From Komagataeibacter kakiaceti JCM 25156 (GTDB lineage Bacteria > Pseudomonadota > Alphaproteobacteria > Acetobacterales > Acetobacteraceae): a stretch of DNA of 16,457 bases. Below the pieces are notes generated by a model. The model saw only the letters and a list, made by a program, of their open reading frames with translations, was not told the origin of the DNA and did no database searches. The stretch spans positions 1 through 16,457 of the forward strand of contig NZ_BAIO01000020.1 of NCBI RefSeq assembly GCF_000613305.1, given 5' to 3'. The position numbers and the translations under genes were made by a program. Position 1 is the first letter of the stretch. Each line of letters opens with the position of its first letter. Shown here in pieces: positions 1 to 9,331 of this stretch.

Positions 1-24
1 CGCCGACGCCGCAAGGGGGGATGA
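1..24 (+). CDS. C-terminal tail of an upstream gene (partial)
   Basis: Frame 1 reads RRRRKGG followed by TGA at 22-24, a strongly basic C-terminus. In related alphaproteobacteria the gene before sppA/ihfB is often rpsA (ribosomal protein S1), and a basic tail would suit that, but seven residues are too few to prove it. The following 65 bases hold a possible hairpin (GAAGGCG at 23-29 with CGCCTTC at 51-57) without a T-tract. Confidence 0.35.
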   Translation, partial: RRRRKGG

Positions 25-89
25 AGGCGGCGGCTGCCTGCCTTCCATCGCGCCTTCGCCGGGGCGTATATCCATGATATTGCGTTGTT

Positions 90-1017
90 ATGGATACTGA
101 CCCCGATATGGTTCTGCATGCCGCATCACTTCGCCGCCGGCTTCTGCTCTGGCGGGGAAGTGCCGTGGCTTTTTTTGTTCTGGCCTGCATCGTTGCCGTT
201 GCGCACCCATGGCGGGGGCTGGACGGGCCAGAAGCCGCATCTCGTGCATCTCAAGCTGGCGGGGATCATTTCCGCCAGTGAGCAAGATAATGTCGACGCC
301 ATCCGCAAGGCCGCCGATGACAGCACGGTCAAGGGTCTGCTGCTGGAAGTGAACAGCCCCGGTGGCGCGGTAACGGGGGGCGAAGTGCTGCATGACGCGG
401 TGGCCGCTTTCGCACGGCGCAAGCCCGTGGCCGTGTCCATGGGCAGTGTCGCGGCTTCGGCCGGGTATATGGTGTCCGTGCCCGCCAACCGTATTTTCGC
501 CAATCGTTCCACCCTGACCGGCTCGATCGGCGTCATTTTACAGTCCCCCGATGTGTCGCGGCTGCTGGACCGGGTGGGCGTGCATGTTGACGAACTCGTT
601 TCCGGGCCGATGAAGGGGCAACCTTCCGTCGTCCAGCCGCTTTCACCTGAGGGACGGGAGATGTTGCAGGGCGTCATAACCGATCTTTATGGATTTTTTG
701 TCATGGTTGTGGCCGATGGGCGACACATGCCGGTGGAGCGTGTGCGCCAACTGGCCGATGGTCGCCCCTATACCGGGCGGCAGGCATTGGGTCTGGGGCT
801 GGTGGATCAGCTCGGTTCACTGGCGGATGCCCGCGGCTGGCTGCTGAAAACCGCCCACCTGTCCGATGATGCGCCCGTGACCGATATCGGCCCGGCAGCC
901 ACGCGGGTGAACTGGCGGCACTGGATCACCGGTCTGTTATCCGCCGTGCCAGGTGCAGAAATTCTGATTAAGGAAAGTAGCGCGCTTGACGGGGCTGTTG
1001 CGATCTGGAAACTTTAA
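90..1017 (+). CDS. sppA: SppA signal peptide peptidase (S49), frameshifted near 214
   Basis: Membrane-anchored serine protease that degrades leftover signal peptides. The ATG at 90 opens with MDTDPDMVLHAASLRRRLLL and one hydrophobic segment (about residues 22-39), as expected for the short S49 form. After this anchor the reading passes to the next frame: dropping one G from the G5 run at 214-218 gives the continuous AHPWRGWTGQKPHLV. The C-terminal part has the family motifs: SPGG, the nucleophile Ser in SVAASAGY (codon at about 457-459), TGSIGV, and the general-base Lys in SGPMKG (codon at about 613-615). Their spacing of 52 residues equals that of Bacillus subtilis SppA. A TTG at 85 keeps a single frame open but gives an atypical N-terminus. 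ihfB follows after 27 bases, probably in one operon. The family is certain; whether the frameshift is real is not. Confidence 0.9.
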
Positions 1018-1044
1018 TTTTCTTGTATAAACAAGGGGAACAGG

Positions 1045-1341
1045 ATGACCAGATCGGAACTGATCGCCGAACTTGCCGCCGCCCGCCCCCATCTTCCCAT
1101 TCGGGAGGTGGAGCGTATCGTTCAGGTCATCTTTGCTGAAATCAGCGATGCCCTGATGCGTGGGGACCGGGTGGAACTGCGCGGCTTTGGCGCTTTTACC
1201 GTCAAGAAGCGGGAGGCCCGTACCGGCCGTAACCCCAGAACGGGGGAAACCGTCTCGGTCGATGAAAAGGTGGTGCCGTTTTTCAAGGCAGGCAAGGAAC
1301 TGCGTGAACGGGTCAATCAGTCGCACGAAAAGGCGGACTGA
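1045..1341 (+). CDS. ihfB: Integration host factor subunit beta
   Basis: 98-residue DNA-bending protein of the HU/IHF family, which pairs with IHF-alpha to bend DNA sharply at specific sites during recombination, replication and transcription. Visible family features are the N-terminal helical dimerisation part ([12 protein letters not shown] onward), the GFGAF turn (about residues 49-53), and the DNA-binding beta-arm with [10 protein letters not shown] (about residues 60-69), whose Pro intercalates between bases. The beta assignment comes from the MTRSELI start and from its place directly after sppA. The ATG is preceded by AAGGGG about 9 bases upstream. It converges on the LysR gene at 1425, with a hairpin between the two. 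Confidence 0.95.
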   Translation: MTRSELIAELAAARPHLPIREVERIVQVIFAEISDALMRGDRVELRGFGAFTVKKREARTGRNPRTGETVSVDEKVVPFFKAGKELRERVNQSHEKAD

Positions 1342-1383
1342 CGGCCTTCGGCTTCACCATTTCAGGGAAATGGCAGGCAGGCG

Positions 1384-1407
1384 CCACGCTGGCTTTTACC
1401 AGCGTGG
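1384..1407. terminator. Hairpin between convergent ihfB and LysR gene
   Basis: A perfect 9-bp inverted repeat, CCACGCTGG (1384-1392) and CCAGCGTGG (1399-1407), with a 6-base loop CTTTTA. It lies in the 83-bp convergent gap and could stop transcription from both sides, but neither side has a T-tract, so intrinsic termination would be weak. Confidence 0.45.
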
Positions 1408-1424
1408 TGGGGTAGTCGCCTGTC

Positions 1425-2309
1425 TCAGTGCCGGGCGTTGATTTCCGCCAGCAGGAAATCACGGAACACGGCCACGCGCTTGGATGTGCGCAGTTCTTCC
1501 GGGTAGACGAAATAGGCGTCAACCGTGGGCAGCGGCACTTCCGGCAGGATCTTGACCAGATTCGGATATTGCGACGCCGCGTAAAGCGGAATCGAGCCAA
1601 TGCCGATCCCCGCCGCGATCGCGCCCGCCATGGCGGCGAGGCTGTTGACTTCCAGCCGGGCCGGGCGGCGCTCATCGGAAGGCACGCCGGTTTCGGCCAG
1701 CCAGTTGATGTGCGGCACGGGCGGGTGGTAGCCCCCGAACAGGACCAGCTTGTGGGCGTTCAGTTCCTCAAGCGTGCGGGGCGTGCCGTGGTCGTTCAGA
1801 TATGACTGGGCGGCGTAGATGGGCAGCGGGAAGTCGGCCAGATGCCGCTGGATCAGGTCCGGCTGGCGCGGCGGGTGCATGCGCACGGCCACATCGGCCT
1901 CACGCATGCCCAGATCGAGGTCGTTGTCTTCCAGGATCAGGGTGATCGAAATATCCGGGTTGGTTTCCATGAACCGGTGCAGCCGTGGCGTGAGCCAGCA
2001 GGTGCCAAAACCCGTTGTTGTCGTGACCCGCAGCCGCCCGGCCGCCTTTTCCTTGCTTTCCGTCAGCAGGGATTGCGTCATGGCCAGCTTGGAGAAAACT
2101 TCCCGAACCGTCTGGTTCAGGGTCTCCCCCTGTTCCGTCAGGATCAGCCCCCGGGCGTGCCGGTGGAAGAGGGGAACCTGCAGGGCCTCTTCCAGCGCCG
2201 AGATCTGCCGCGATACTGCAGACTGGCTCAGGTTAAGCACGTCACCGGCATGGGTGAAGGACCCCGCCTCGGCTACGGCATGAAATATCCGGAGTTTATC
2301 CCAGTCCAC
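1425..2309 (-). CDS. LysR-type transcriptional regulator, LsrB/VtlR-like
   Basis: LysR-family activator/repressor of about 294 residues. The N-terminus DWDKLRIFHAVAEAGSFTHA begins the winged helix-turn-helix, with the recognition region LNLSQSAVSRQISALEEAL and the wing LFHRHARGLILTEQGE. A periplasmic-binding-protein-like effector domain fills the remainder. I chose GTG at 2307-2309 because GGAG lies 7 bases upstream; a TTG at 2346-2348 would add 13 residues but has no ribosome-binding site. It lies 106 bases beyond the trxB stop on the same strand. This order and the sequence style recall LsrB/VtlR of rhizobia and Brucella, where an Lrp gene, trxB and lsrB cluster and LsrB takes part in oxidative-stress control. 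I see only one cysteine (in GFGTCWLT), so a multi-cysteine redox switch is not evident. Target genes are unknown. Confidence 0.85.
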   Translation of the reverse strand: MDWDKLRIFHAVAEAGSFTHAGDVLNLSQSAVSRQISALEEALQVPLFHRHARGLILTEQGETLNQTVREVFSKLAMTQSLLTESKEKAAGRLRVTTTTGFGTCWLTPRLHRFMETNPDISITLILEDNDLDLGMREADVAVRMHPPRQPDLIQRHLADFPLPIYAAQSYLNDHGTPRTLEELNAHKLVLFGGYHPPVPHINWLAETGVPSDERRPARLEVNSLAAMAGAIAAGIGIGSIPLYAASQYPNLVKILPEVPLPTVDAYFVYPEELRTSKRVAVFRDFLLAEINARH

Positions 2310-2415
2310 GCGTTGACTCCGCTTTGCTATCTGATTGGGGCGCGCCAAATGTTATGACACTACTTCCGTTGTGGTGAAGGAAATGTTGATGCAGGTCAAG
2401 GACTCTTCCGGCCCC

Positions 2416-3372
<957 letters not shown>

Positions 3373-3512
3373 GAGATCAGAAAAACCCTATTGTCAGAAT
3401 TGTCTTTGGTATGATCGTCCACTGGCGTCCGTGCAAGGGTTGGAGTAGGAAGTGCATCATTATTGCGGCATACGGGCGTGACAGATGCCTGTTTTCGAGA
3501 GATGGAACGTGC

Positions 3513-3983
3513 ATGGCGGAGCGGATGGCTGATCTGGATGCGATTGATCGTCGTATTGTGGCCGAACTTCAGCTGGACGGACGCATGACGAATGTGGAGC
3601 TTGCCCGCCGCGTGGGCATATCCGCGCCGCCCTGTCTGCGCCGCATGCGGCGCCTGGAGGAAGACCACGTGATACGTGGCTACCATGCCGATACGGATGG
3701 CGCGCGGCTTGGCTGGTCCATCACGCTGTTCGCGCTGATCGGGCTGGACAGCCAGAAGGAGGCCGTCCTCGCCGCGTTCGAGGCCCAGGTCTCCACCTGG
3801 CCGGAAGTGCGCGAATGCCACATGATCCGGGGGGGAGGGGACTTCCTTGTCCGGCTGGTGGCGCGGGATGCAACGCATGAGAACCTGCTGACCCGGCAAC
3901 TGACGGAAGCCCCGCATGTGGTGCGCGTGCAGACATTGCAGACCATCCGCACCAGCCTCAACCGTCCGGGCGTGCCTGTGTGA
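3513..3983 (+). CDS. Lrp/AsnC-family transcriptional regulator
   Basis: 156-residue feast/famine regulator. The N-terminal helix-turn-helix is seen in LDAIDRRIVAELQLDGRMTN followed by VELARRVGISAPPCLRRMRR; the C-terminal ligand-binding and oligomerisation domain (RAM/AsnC) follows, with VRECHMIRGGGDFLVRLVAR as its central strand-turn-strand. I chose ATG 3513, preceded by GGAA about 6 bases upstream, because this gives the family's usual length; the longer open frame from 3411 adds an unlike Cys-rich stretch. It diverges from trxB across about 140 bp, an arrangement seen in other alphaproteobacteria. Its stop overlaps the GTG of the next gene (GTGA, 3980-3983), implying translational coupling to the glycosyltransferase. 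The effector is unknown. Confidence 0.9.
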   Translation: MAERMADLDAIDRRIVAELQLDGRMTNVELARRVGISAPPCLRRMRRLEEDHVIRGYHADTDGARLGWSITLFALIGLDSQKEAVLAAFEAQVSTWPEVRECHMIRGGGDFLVRLVARDATHENLLTRQLTEAPHVVRVQTLQTIRTSLNRPGVPV

Positions 3984-5441
3984 CTGATGGATACAGTCCA
4001 CGCGGGTGGCTGTATCTGCTTGCGCTGCTGGCCTGCCTGCGGCTGGCTGTGGCGGCTTTCCTGCCACTCTCGCCCGATGAGGCGTATTACCGCCTGTGGG
4101 CGCTCGCGCCGCCGCGGGGTATCTCGACCATCCGCCCATGGTGGCGGTGTGGATCCGGCTGGGCATGCTGTGCGCGGGCGATAACGCCTTGGGCGTCAGG
4201 CTGTTCGGGGTGCTGGGCGGGGTTGGCCAGACCTTTTTCCTGATACGGGCGGTGCGTGACCTCCTGCCCGATGTCGCGCCACGTCAGGCGTGGCGGGCCG
4301 GTGTGCTGTTGCAGGCAACCCTGGCGCTGGCAATTCAGTCTGTTGTGATAACACCGGATGCGCCGGTGCTGTTCTTCGTCTGCGCCCTGTTATGGGCTAT
4401 GGGGCGCATCGTGGCGGGTGGCGGGCAGTCGTGGTGGCTGGTGGCGGGGCTGGTTGCGGGGCTGGCCTGCGACAGTAAATATACCGCCGTTCTACCTGTT
4501 GCCGGTATCGCGCTCTGGCTTGGGCTGCAGGTGTTCAGGCGGCGCGCATGGGTGCGTGGGCAATGGGCGGGCCTTGTGGGGGGCATCGGCGTGGCGATGC
4601 TGTGCGTGACACCGGTGGTGTGGTGGAACGCCGAACATGGCTGGGCCAGTTTCGCGCGTCAGGGCGGCCGTACGGCGGATTGGCACCCCGGTCGCGCCTT
4701 CCAGTTTCTGAGCGAATTGCTGCTGGGCCAGCTTGGCCTGATGACGCCGGGCATTGCCGCCTTTTTCATATGGGGGCTGGTCCGCCTGCCGCGGCGCGCG
4801 CGTTCCGTGCCCGGTGCGGCGCTGCTGCTGTGCATGATCGTGCTGCCGGCATGCGTTTTCGTGCAGCATGCCGTGGGTGATCGGGTGCAGGCGAACTGGC
4901 CGGTCGTGATCTATCCCATGCTGGCGGCAGGTACTGCGCTGGTGGCATGGCGGTGGGGCCGTTGGGCCGTTGGTGGCGGGCTGGCGGTTGGCGTGCTGGT
5001 GTATGCACAGGCGCTGTTCGCCCCGCTTCCCTTATCCGCCCATACGGATGTGGCCCTGCGCCAGATGGCGGGGTGGCGCGCGCTTGCCACGCATATTGCC
5101 GCGACGGCGCGACCGGGAGAATTTATTGCGGCATGTGACTACGGCACGGCGGCGGAACTGGCCACTGTCCTGCCGGGGCATGTGGTTGTGGGAATGGAGC
5201 CGCGCTGGGCGCTGTTCAACCTGCCCCATGGCGTGGCGGGTAATGGAATTATGGTGTGCAACCCACGGCGTACATTCAGCCCGATGCGTTTACATCAGTC
5301 GAACGGATCGGAACGCTTGTGCGCGGACGGCGGGGCCGGGTGGCGGAACCTGTCGATCTGTATCGCGTGCATATGCGCGATGACCTGTCCACGGCCCAGC
5401 GCCACGCCATCGCCCGCCTGCCCGTGCCGGGTGAACGCTAG
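3980..5441 (+). CDS. GT39/ArnT-like membrane glycosyltransferase, two frameshifts
   Basis: Polytopic inner-membrane protein, about 486 residues when restored, of the dolichyl-phosphate-mannose mannosyltransferase/ArnT class, which moves a sugar from a lipid carrier onto an acceptor on the outer face of the membrane. N-terminal TM1 is LYLLALLACLRLAVAAF, followed by the catalytic-loop motif PDEAYYRLW and then GYLDHPPMVAVW. Many hydrophobic helices follow (for example QSVVITPDAPVLFFVCALLW), then a short soluble tail. Break 1 lies within about 4097-4116, where one base is missing between DEAYYRLWALAP and AAGYLDHPP. Break 2 is near 5251-5262, where the frame moves to QPTAYIQPDAFTSVERIGTL and ends RLPVPGER at TAG 5439-5441. 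The GTG start overlaps the Lrp stop. The long open frame running on to 6195 is an artefact of break 2. Sugar and acceptor are unknown. Confidence 0.82.
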
Positions 5442-5523
5442 GCAGGCGCAGCGATTCATGGGCTGGCAATCGGGAGAGGAACCCGTTCCCGGCAAAAAGC
5501 TGTCAGGCAATCAGAAATTTTCA

Positions 5524-5545
5524 TGTTCTTTTTGCAAAAAGAACA
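5524..5545. terminator. Perfect 22-bp palindrome between convergent genes
   Basis: Arms TGTTCTTTTTG (5524-5534) and CAAAAAGAACA (5535-5545) form a continuous palindrome in the gap between the GT39 gene and the receiver gene. The T-rich and A-rich arms could support weak termination in both directions. The style resembles the other AT/GC palindromes in this window (9881-9904 and 12768-12789). Confidence 0.5.
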
Positions 5546-5598
5546 CGAACCGGCCGGGCAAACAAAACTACCTTCCATGTCCCGGCATGGCGGCGCCT

Positions 5599-5949
5599 TC
5601 ACCCCGCAAGCGGAAGCACCTGCCTGACCTGTTCCAGCAGAGCTTTCATGCGGAAGGGTTTTTCCAGCCGGGGCAGGGGGGCGTAGCCTGCCAGCCGGTC
5701 CGGATCGCCACTCATGATAATGACATGGCTGCCGCGCGCGCGGGCGGCGGCGATAAGGGCGTCAGGTCCACCATCAGGCAGCGTCAGATCCACCAGTACC
5801 AGCGAAAATGTCTGGCCGTCGATCTGTCGCATGGCGTCGGTCACGCCATTGCTTATGGTGGGGCGGATGCCATGTGCTTCGAGCATGGTGGCGACCAGTT
5901 CCGCGATTGTCGCCTCGTCCTCCACGATCAGGGCGGAAAACTGGGTCAT
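5599..5949 (-). CDS. Stand-alone receiver-domain response regulator (CheY-like)
   Basis: 116-residue protein consisting of a receiver domain only. The acidic pair is E10/D11 in LIVEDEA, the predicted phosphorylated Asp is D54 in LVLVDLTLPDGG, the switch Ser is S80 in VIIMSGD, and the conserved Lys is K97 in LEKPFR. No output domain follows, so it probably acts by protein contact or phosphotransfer, as CheY, DivK or Spo0F do. The ATG (5947-5949) overlaps the TGA of the Nudix gene as ATGA, so it is likely translated by coupling. An in-frame extension to 6018 would run into the Nudix gene and adds nothing receiver-like. No histidine kinase is visible nearby, so the partner is unknown. Confidence 0.88.
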   Translation of the reverse strand: MTQFSALIVEDEATIAELVATMLEAHGIRPTISNGVTDAMRQIDGQTFSLVLVDLTLPDGGPDALIAAARARGSHVIIMSGDPDRLAGYAPLPRLEKPFRMKALLEQVRQVLPLAG

Positions 5950-6455
5950 GACAGCATGCTTTCGGTCCGGTGTTCGGGGGTGCTGTCGGGCGTGCGGATC
6001 TGGGCCGCCACCGGCCATGGGGCAATGCCGCGGTCGGACAGGGCCAGCGTGCCCAGTTCCAGCAGGCCGGGGCTGAAGGCGGCGGGACTGGCGCGCACCG
6101 TCGCCAGGTCAAACCAGCCGACATCACAGGCGTCGTCTCCCGCCGTGATCCGGGTCCAGCCATTGTCGTGGCATCTGACGGCAACGATCAGGTAATGGAA
6201 GCGGATGTTTCCGCTCTCGTCCCGGTCGATCAGGTCAAAGGCGGTCAGCGTGCCTTCGGCATGGGTTTCAAAGCCGGTTTCCTCACGCAGTTCGCGCGCC
6301 GCCGCATCCAGATAGCTTTCGCCATATTCGATACGGCCACCGGGGAAACCCCATAAACCCTGATCGGGTGGATTGCGCCTGCAAACCAGCAGCATGCGTC
6401 CATCACGGACAATAATGGACAGAACGGCGCCTGCAAGTGTCGTGTTACCAGACAT
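5946..6455 (-). CDS. Nudix hydrolase
   Basis: 169-residue pyrophosphohydrolase of the Nudix family. The Nudix box begins in GGRIEYGESYLDAAARELRE and ends ETGF, fitting G-x5-E-x7-REUxEExGU, with the Mg-binding glutamates present. The N-terminal strand VLSIIVRDGRMLLVCRRNPP and the LWGFPGG turn before the box are also typical. The substrate (nucleoside diphosphate derivative, NADH, or damaged NTP) cannot be read from sequence; a GDP-mannose-type or NUDT1-type role is possible but unsupported. The ATG is at 6453-6455. It precedes and overlaps the receiver gene and lies 95 bases after the secreted-protein gene on the same strand. Confidence 0.9.
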   Translation of the reverse strand: MSGNTTLAGAVLSIIVRDGRMLLVCRRNPPDQGLWGFPGGRIEYGESYLDAAARELREETGFETHAEGTLTAFDLIDRDESGNIRFHYLIVAVRCHDNGWTRITAGDDACDVGWFDLATVRASPAAFSPGLLELGTLALSDRGIAPWPVAAQIRTPDSTPEHRTESMLS

Positions 6456-6550
6456 ATAGCGACTATATCGGATCGTCGTCGCGCATCCATGCCTGTATCG
6501 GACGGAGGTGTTCCCGATTGCGTGAACACCGGCGCGGCAATGCTCCGGAC

Positions 6551-6933
6551 CTAGCGTTTCAGCACGATATGGGCCCGGCAGCGCGGGGTGCCGTAGGTGC
6601 CGACAATGGTCTCGCCATCCGGGTGGGCTTCGAACACCATGGGAAAGGGCGCGCCCGATGGCTGCTGGAGCAGGGCTTCGGCATGGTAGTGGGCATGATC
6701 CTTTTCCGGCACGCCACGCAGGGCGATCGAGCCATCCGCCGGGGTGAAGGCGATGCGTTTCGACCCGATCTGGAAGGTGGAGGTATCGCGCGTTTCGTCA
6801 CACGTGCCTGATCGGTCACGAGCCTGCCGGTCCACAGGCCGGTGGGGTCATGCAGGGCGTCCGCCATGGCCGCGCAGGAAAAAAAACCGGTGAGACAGGC
6901 GGTGATCAGTGGCAAAAGGGCGCGTAAGGTCAT
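6551..6933 (-). CDS. Small secreted protein of unknown function, frameshifted
   Basis: I do not recognise a family. The start MTLRALLPLITACLTGFFSC, continuing AAMADALHDPTG, is a clear signal peptide with likely cleavage after AMA. The mature part (about 100 residues) reads GLWTGRLVTDQ, then GTCDETRDTSTFQIGSKRIA in another frame, ending GTPRCRAHIVLKR. Adding one C to the pair at 6807-6808 makes the frame continuous, giving about 127 residues. Two mature cysteines near the two ends could form a disulfide. The strand-rich pattern (IAFTPADGSIALRG, PFPMVFEAHPDG, TIVGTYG) suggests a small periplasmic beta-sheet domain. It diverges from guaA and may be co-transcribed with the Nudix and receiver genes. 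Confidence 0.65.
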
Positions 6934-7092
6934 GAAGCAACCATATAATCCGGCTGGTGGATATTTTCAAAAGGTTCCGTTCGCTGGCGGGGTTCCGGAA
7001 GCCCGCGGGCAGGCCCGGAAATACCATCCTGCCTGAACGCCCATATTGTGCTATCCGGGTGCGAAAGACTATCCCACGCTTGCGCCATGTTC

Positions 7093-7106
7093 CCGGCATA
7101 TGCCGG
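7093..7106. promoter_or_regulatory. Palindrome upstream of guaA
   Basis: CCGGCATATGCCGG is a perfect 14-bp palindrome about 40 bases before the guaA start, followed by a possible -10 element GATAAT at 7121-7126. It could be an operator for guaA or for the divergent secreted-protein gene. No known regulator motif is recognised and no convincing -35 is seen. Confidence 0.3.
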
Positions 7107-7144
7107 AAATCTGGTTTATCGATAATGCCGCGACCGAAAGACAC

Positions 7145-8748
7145 ATGATGAACGATACCGTGAATACAGCCTCCCCCCCGGCAGGCTTGATGAAACCCTG
7201 CACGAGGATCGTATTCTGATCCTGGATTTCGGCAGTCAGGTTACCCAGTTGATCGCCCGGCGTGTGCGTGAAAGCGGGGTGTATTGCGAAATCTGGCCCT
7301 ATTCCAGCAGCCCGGAGAAGATTCGCGCCTTCGCGCCCAGGGGGATCATCCTGTCAGGCAGCCCGGCCAGCGTGCTGGATGACAACGCGCCCGCCATACC
7401 GGACGTGGTGTTCGCCCTGAATGTGCCCGTTCTGGGTATCTGTTACGGGCAGCAGGCCATGTGCCGCCAGCTTGGCGGCACGGTCGAGACGCATGAGCAT
7501 CGTGAATTCGGACGCGCGCATATCGACATCATCAAGGATTGCGCCCTGTTCCGTAGCACATGGGCGCGGGGTGGGCGCGAACAGGTGTGGATGAGCCATG
7601 GCGACCGCGTGACGAAGCTGCCGCCGGGCTTTCAGGCCGTGGCGGTCAGCGAGGGCGCGCCCTTCGCCATCATCGCGGATGAAGGCCGCCGCCTGTATGG
7701 CGTGCAGTTTCACCCCGAGGTGGTGCATACCCCGCACGGCGCGGCCCTGCTGCGCAATTTTACCCATGACGTGGCCGGTTGCCGGGGCACATGGACCATG
7801 GCCGGTTTCCGTGACATGGAAATTGCCCGCATCCGCCAGCAGGTTGGCAAGGGGCGTGTGATCTGCGGGCTTTCCGGCGGGGTTGATTCCTCGGTCGCGG
7901 CGGTCCTGATCCATCAGGCCATCGGGGAGCAGTTGACCTGTATTTTTGTTGATCCGGGCATCCTGCGTGCTGGTGAGGCTGATGAGGTCATCCGCACCTT
8001 CCGTGACCGTTTCAATATTCACCTGATCCATCGCGATGCGTCCGAACTGTTCCTGACGGCGCTGGAGGGGGTGAGTGACCCCGAGATCAAGCGCAAGACC
8101 ATCGGCCGCCTGTTTATCGAGGTGTTCGAGGAAGAAGCGGCGAAGCTGGGCGGAGCCGAATTCCTGGCGCAGGGCACGCTGTATCCGGATGTGATCGAGA
8201 GCGTCAGCTTTACCGGCGGCCCCTCGGTCACCATCAAGTCGCACCATAATGTCGGTGGCCTGCCCGAGCGGATGAAGATGCAACTGGTCGAGCCGCTGCG
8301 CGAACTGTTCAAGGACGAGGTCCGCGAACTCGGCCGTGAAATGGACATACCGGAGGCCATTGTCGGCCGCCATCCTTTCCCCGGTCCGGGGCTGGCCATC
8401 CGCATTCCCGGCGCGATTACGCGTGAAAAGCTGGACCTGCTGCGGCGGGTTGATTCCATCTTCCTTGAGGAAATCCGTACGGCCGGACTGTACGACGCCA
8501 TCTGGCAGGCCTTCGCGGTCCTGCTGCCCGTACGCACGGTGGGCGTGATGGGGGATGGCCGCACATATGATTACGCCTGCGCCCTGCGCGCCGTCACCAG
8601 CACGGATGGCATGACGGCGGATATCTATCCGTTTGACATGTCCTTCCTCAATCGCGTGGCTGGCCGCATTGTCAACGAAGTGCGTGGCGTGAACCGTGTC
8701 ACCTACGACATCACCTCCAAGCCGCCGGGGACGATTGAGTGGGAATGA
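7145..8748 (+). CDS. guaA: GMP synthase (glutamine-hydrolysing), frameshifted at N-terminus
   Basis: Converts XMP, ATP and glutamine to GMP in purine synthesis; two domains plus a dimerisation domain. The class I amidotransferase begins [20 protein letters not shown], with the nucleophile Cys in GICYGQQ and His/Glu in GVQFHPEV. The ATP pyrophosphatase domain has the P-loop [10 protein letters not shown], and the C-terminus ends KPPGTIEWE as in nearly all GuaA proteins. The true start is the ATG ATG pair at 7145/7148, reading [11 protein letters not shown]; one missing C in the C7 run at 7173-7179 separates it from [15 protein letters not shown]. The open frame from TTG 7249 lacks the first strand of the amidotransferase fold, so it is not the real start. 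In most of the family the [11 protein letters not shown] motif has Asn, His or Thr where Pro stands here. Its 3' end is a known genomic-island integration site. Confidence 0.95.
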
Positions 8749-8863
8749 TTTCCAAGGGGGTTGGAGTATCCCATTCCCTCCCCGAATCCCACCTAATAGA
8801 CTGAAATAAAAAGTTAATATCGTCGTCTGCTATTGCAGACCATCGGTGTGCACAGGTTGGTTT

Positions 8864-9020
8864 TGACGGTATGCGTGACGGACCTCGTCAGGCTTGCCAG
8901 TCGGGAATTGTATGAATACCGTCATGGGCAGATGGGCCTGTGACGGTATTTTTTTACAATAAATCTTTGTAAACAGATGATTTTTCGCCGAAACAGCCCA
9001 CCAGAATCCCTTGACGGTAT
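8864..9020. repeat. Clustered TGACGGTAT motifs between guaA and integrase relic
   Basis: The 9-mer TGACGGTAT occurs directly at 8864-8872, 8941-8949 and 9012-9020 and inverted (ATACCGTCA) at 8916-8924; a shorter TGACGG lies at 8876-8881. The direct copies are 77 and 71 bases apart. They sit exactly between the guaA 3' end and the integrase relic, where integrase or excisionase arm-binding sites would be expected. That role is an inference. The 8916 and 8941 copies also form the stem of a terminator. Confidence 0.55.
8915..8955 (+). terminator. Rho-independent terminator downstream of guaA
   Basis: AATACCGTCATGGGC (8915-8929) pairs along its whole length, with two G-T wobbles, to GCCTGTGACGGTATT (8936-8950) around a 6-base loop AGATGG, and runs straight into seven T residues (8949-8955). 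This is a strong intrinsic terminator on the plus strand, 170 bp after guaA and before the integrase relic. Confidence 0.75.
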
Positions 9021-9041
9021 TTTCGGGTCGGAGGCGGTGCA

Positions 9042-9165
9042 ATGCTTACGGATGCTGCAATTAGGTCGTTGAAACCAAAAGGAAAAAAAATACAAGGTCG
9101 CGGACCGTGACGGGATGTATGTCCTCGTTACGGAAAAAGGCATGATCTCCTGTATCGCGGGCTAA
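9042..9165 (+). pseudogene. 5' relic of a P4-type tyrosine integrase
   Basis: ATG 9042 opens MLTDAAIRSLKPKGKK and, after skipping one A in the A8 run at 9083-9090, continues YKVADRDGMYVLVTEKG before ending in CIAG and TAA (9163-9165). This is the standard N-terminal arm-binding domain (DUF4102) of P4/CP4-type prophage integrases. The remaining 350 or so residues, with the catalytic Arg-His-Tyr set, are absent, so it is a deletion remnant. Its position about 290 bp after guaA, in the same direction, fits the scar of an island that used the guaA 3' end as its attachment site. Confidence 0.75.
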
Positions 9166-9331
9166 CCAGAACGCATTGATGTCGCCGATTGCGTAGCTGT
9201 CCGGCAGGCGGCCTGATATCGACGGGCAGGATGGCATCGGGGCTGGAACAGGTCCTCATAAGTCCGCTGCTGGACATCTGCGGCCGTGTGGCGTCATTCT
9301 TATGGATAATCAATGCAAAGGAGACTGCATC

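Noticed and set aside
85..1017. sppA starting at TTG 85 in one frame
   Set aside because: The N-terminus (MLWILTPIWFCMPHHF) is unlike SppA, while ATG 90 in the other frame gives a typical basic start and membrane anchor that joins smoothly after removing one G.
4096..6195. Single 699-residue open frame
   Set aside because: Only the part up to about 5280 is GT39-like. After the second frameshift it runs into low-complexity sequence antisense to the receiver and Nudix genes, so the C-terminal 300 residues are an artefact.
6848..7144. 98-residue minus-strand frame between guaA and the secreted gene
   Set aside because: Overlaps the secreted-protein gene in another frame and lacks motifs or a ribosome-binding site.
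7354..8373. 339-residue minus-strand open frame
   Set aside because: Lies wholly antisense to guaA, has no family features, and is explained by GC-rich codon shadowing.
8825..8840. tRNA or terminator at the GTCTGC/GCAGAC hairpin
   Set aside because: Only a 6-bp stem with TATT loop; no cloverleaf and no T-tract. No tRNA or rRNA was found anywhere in the window.
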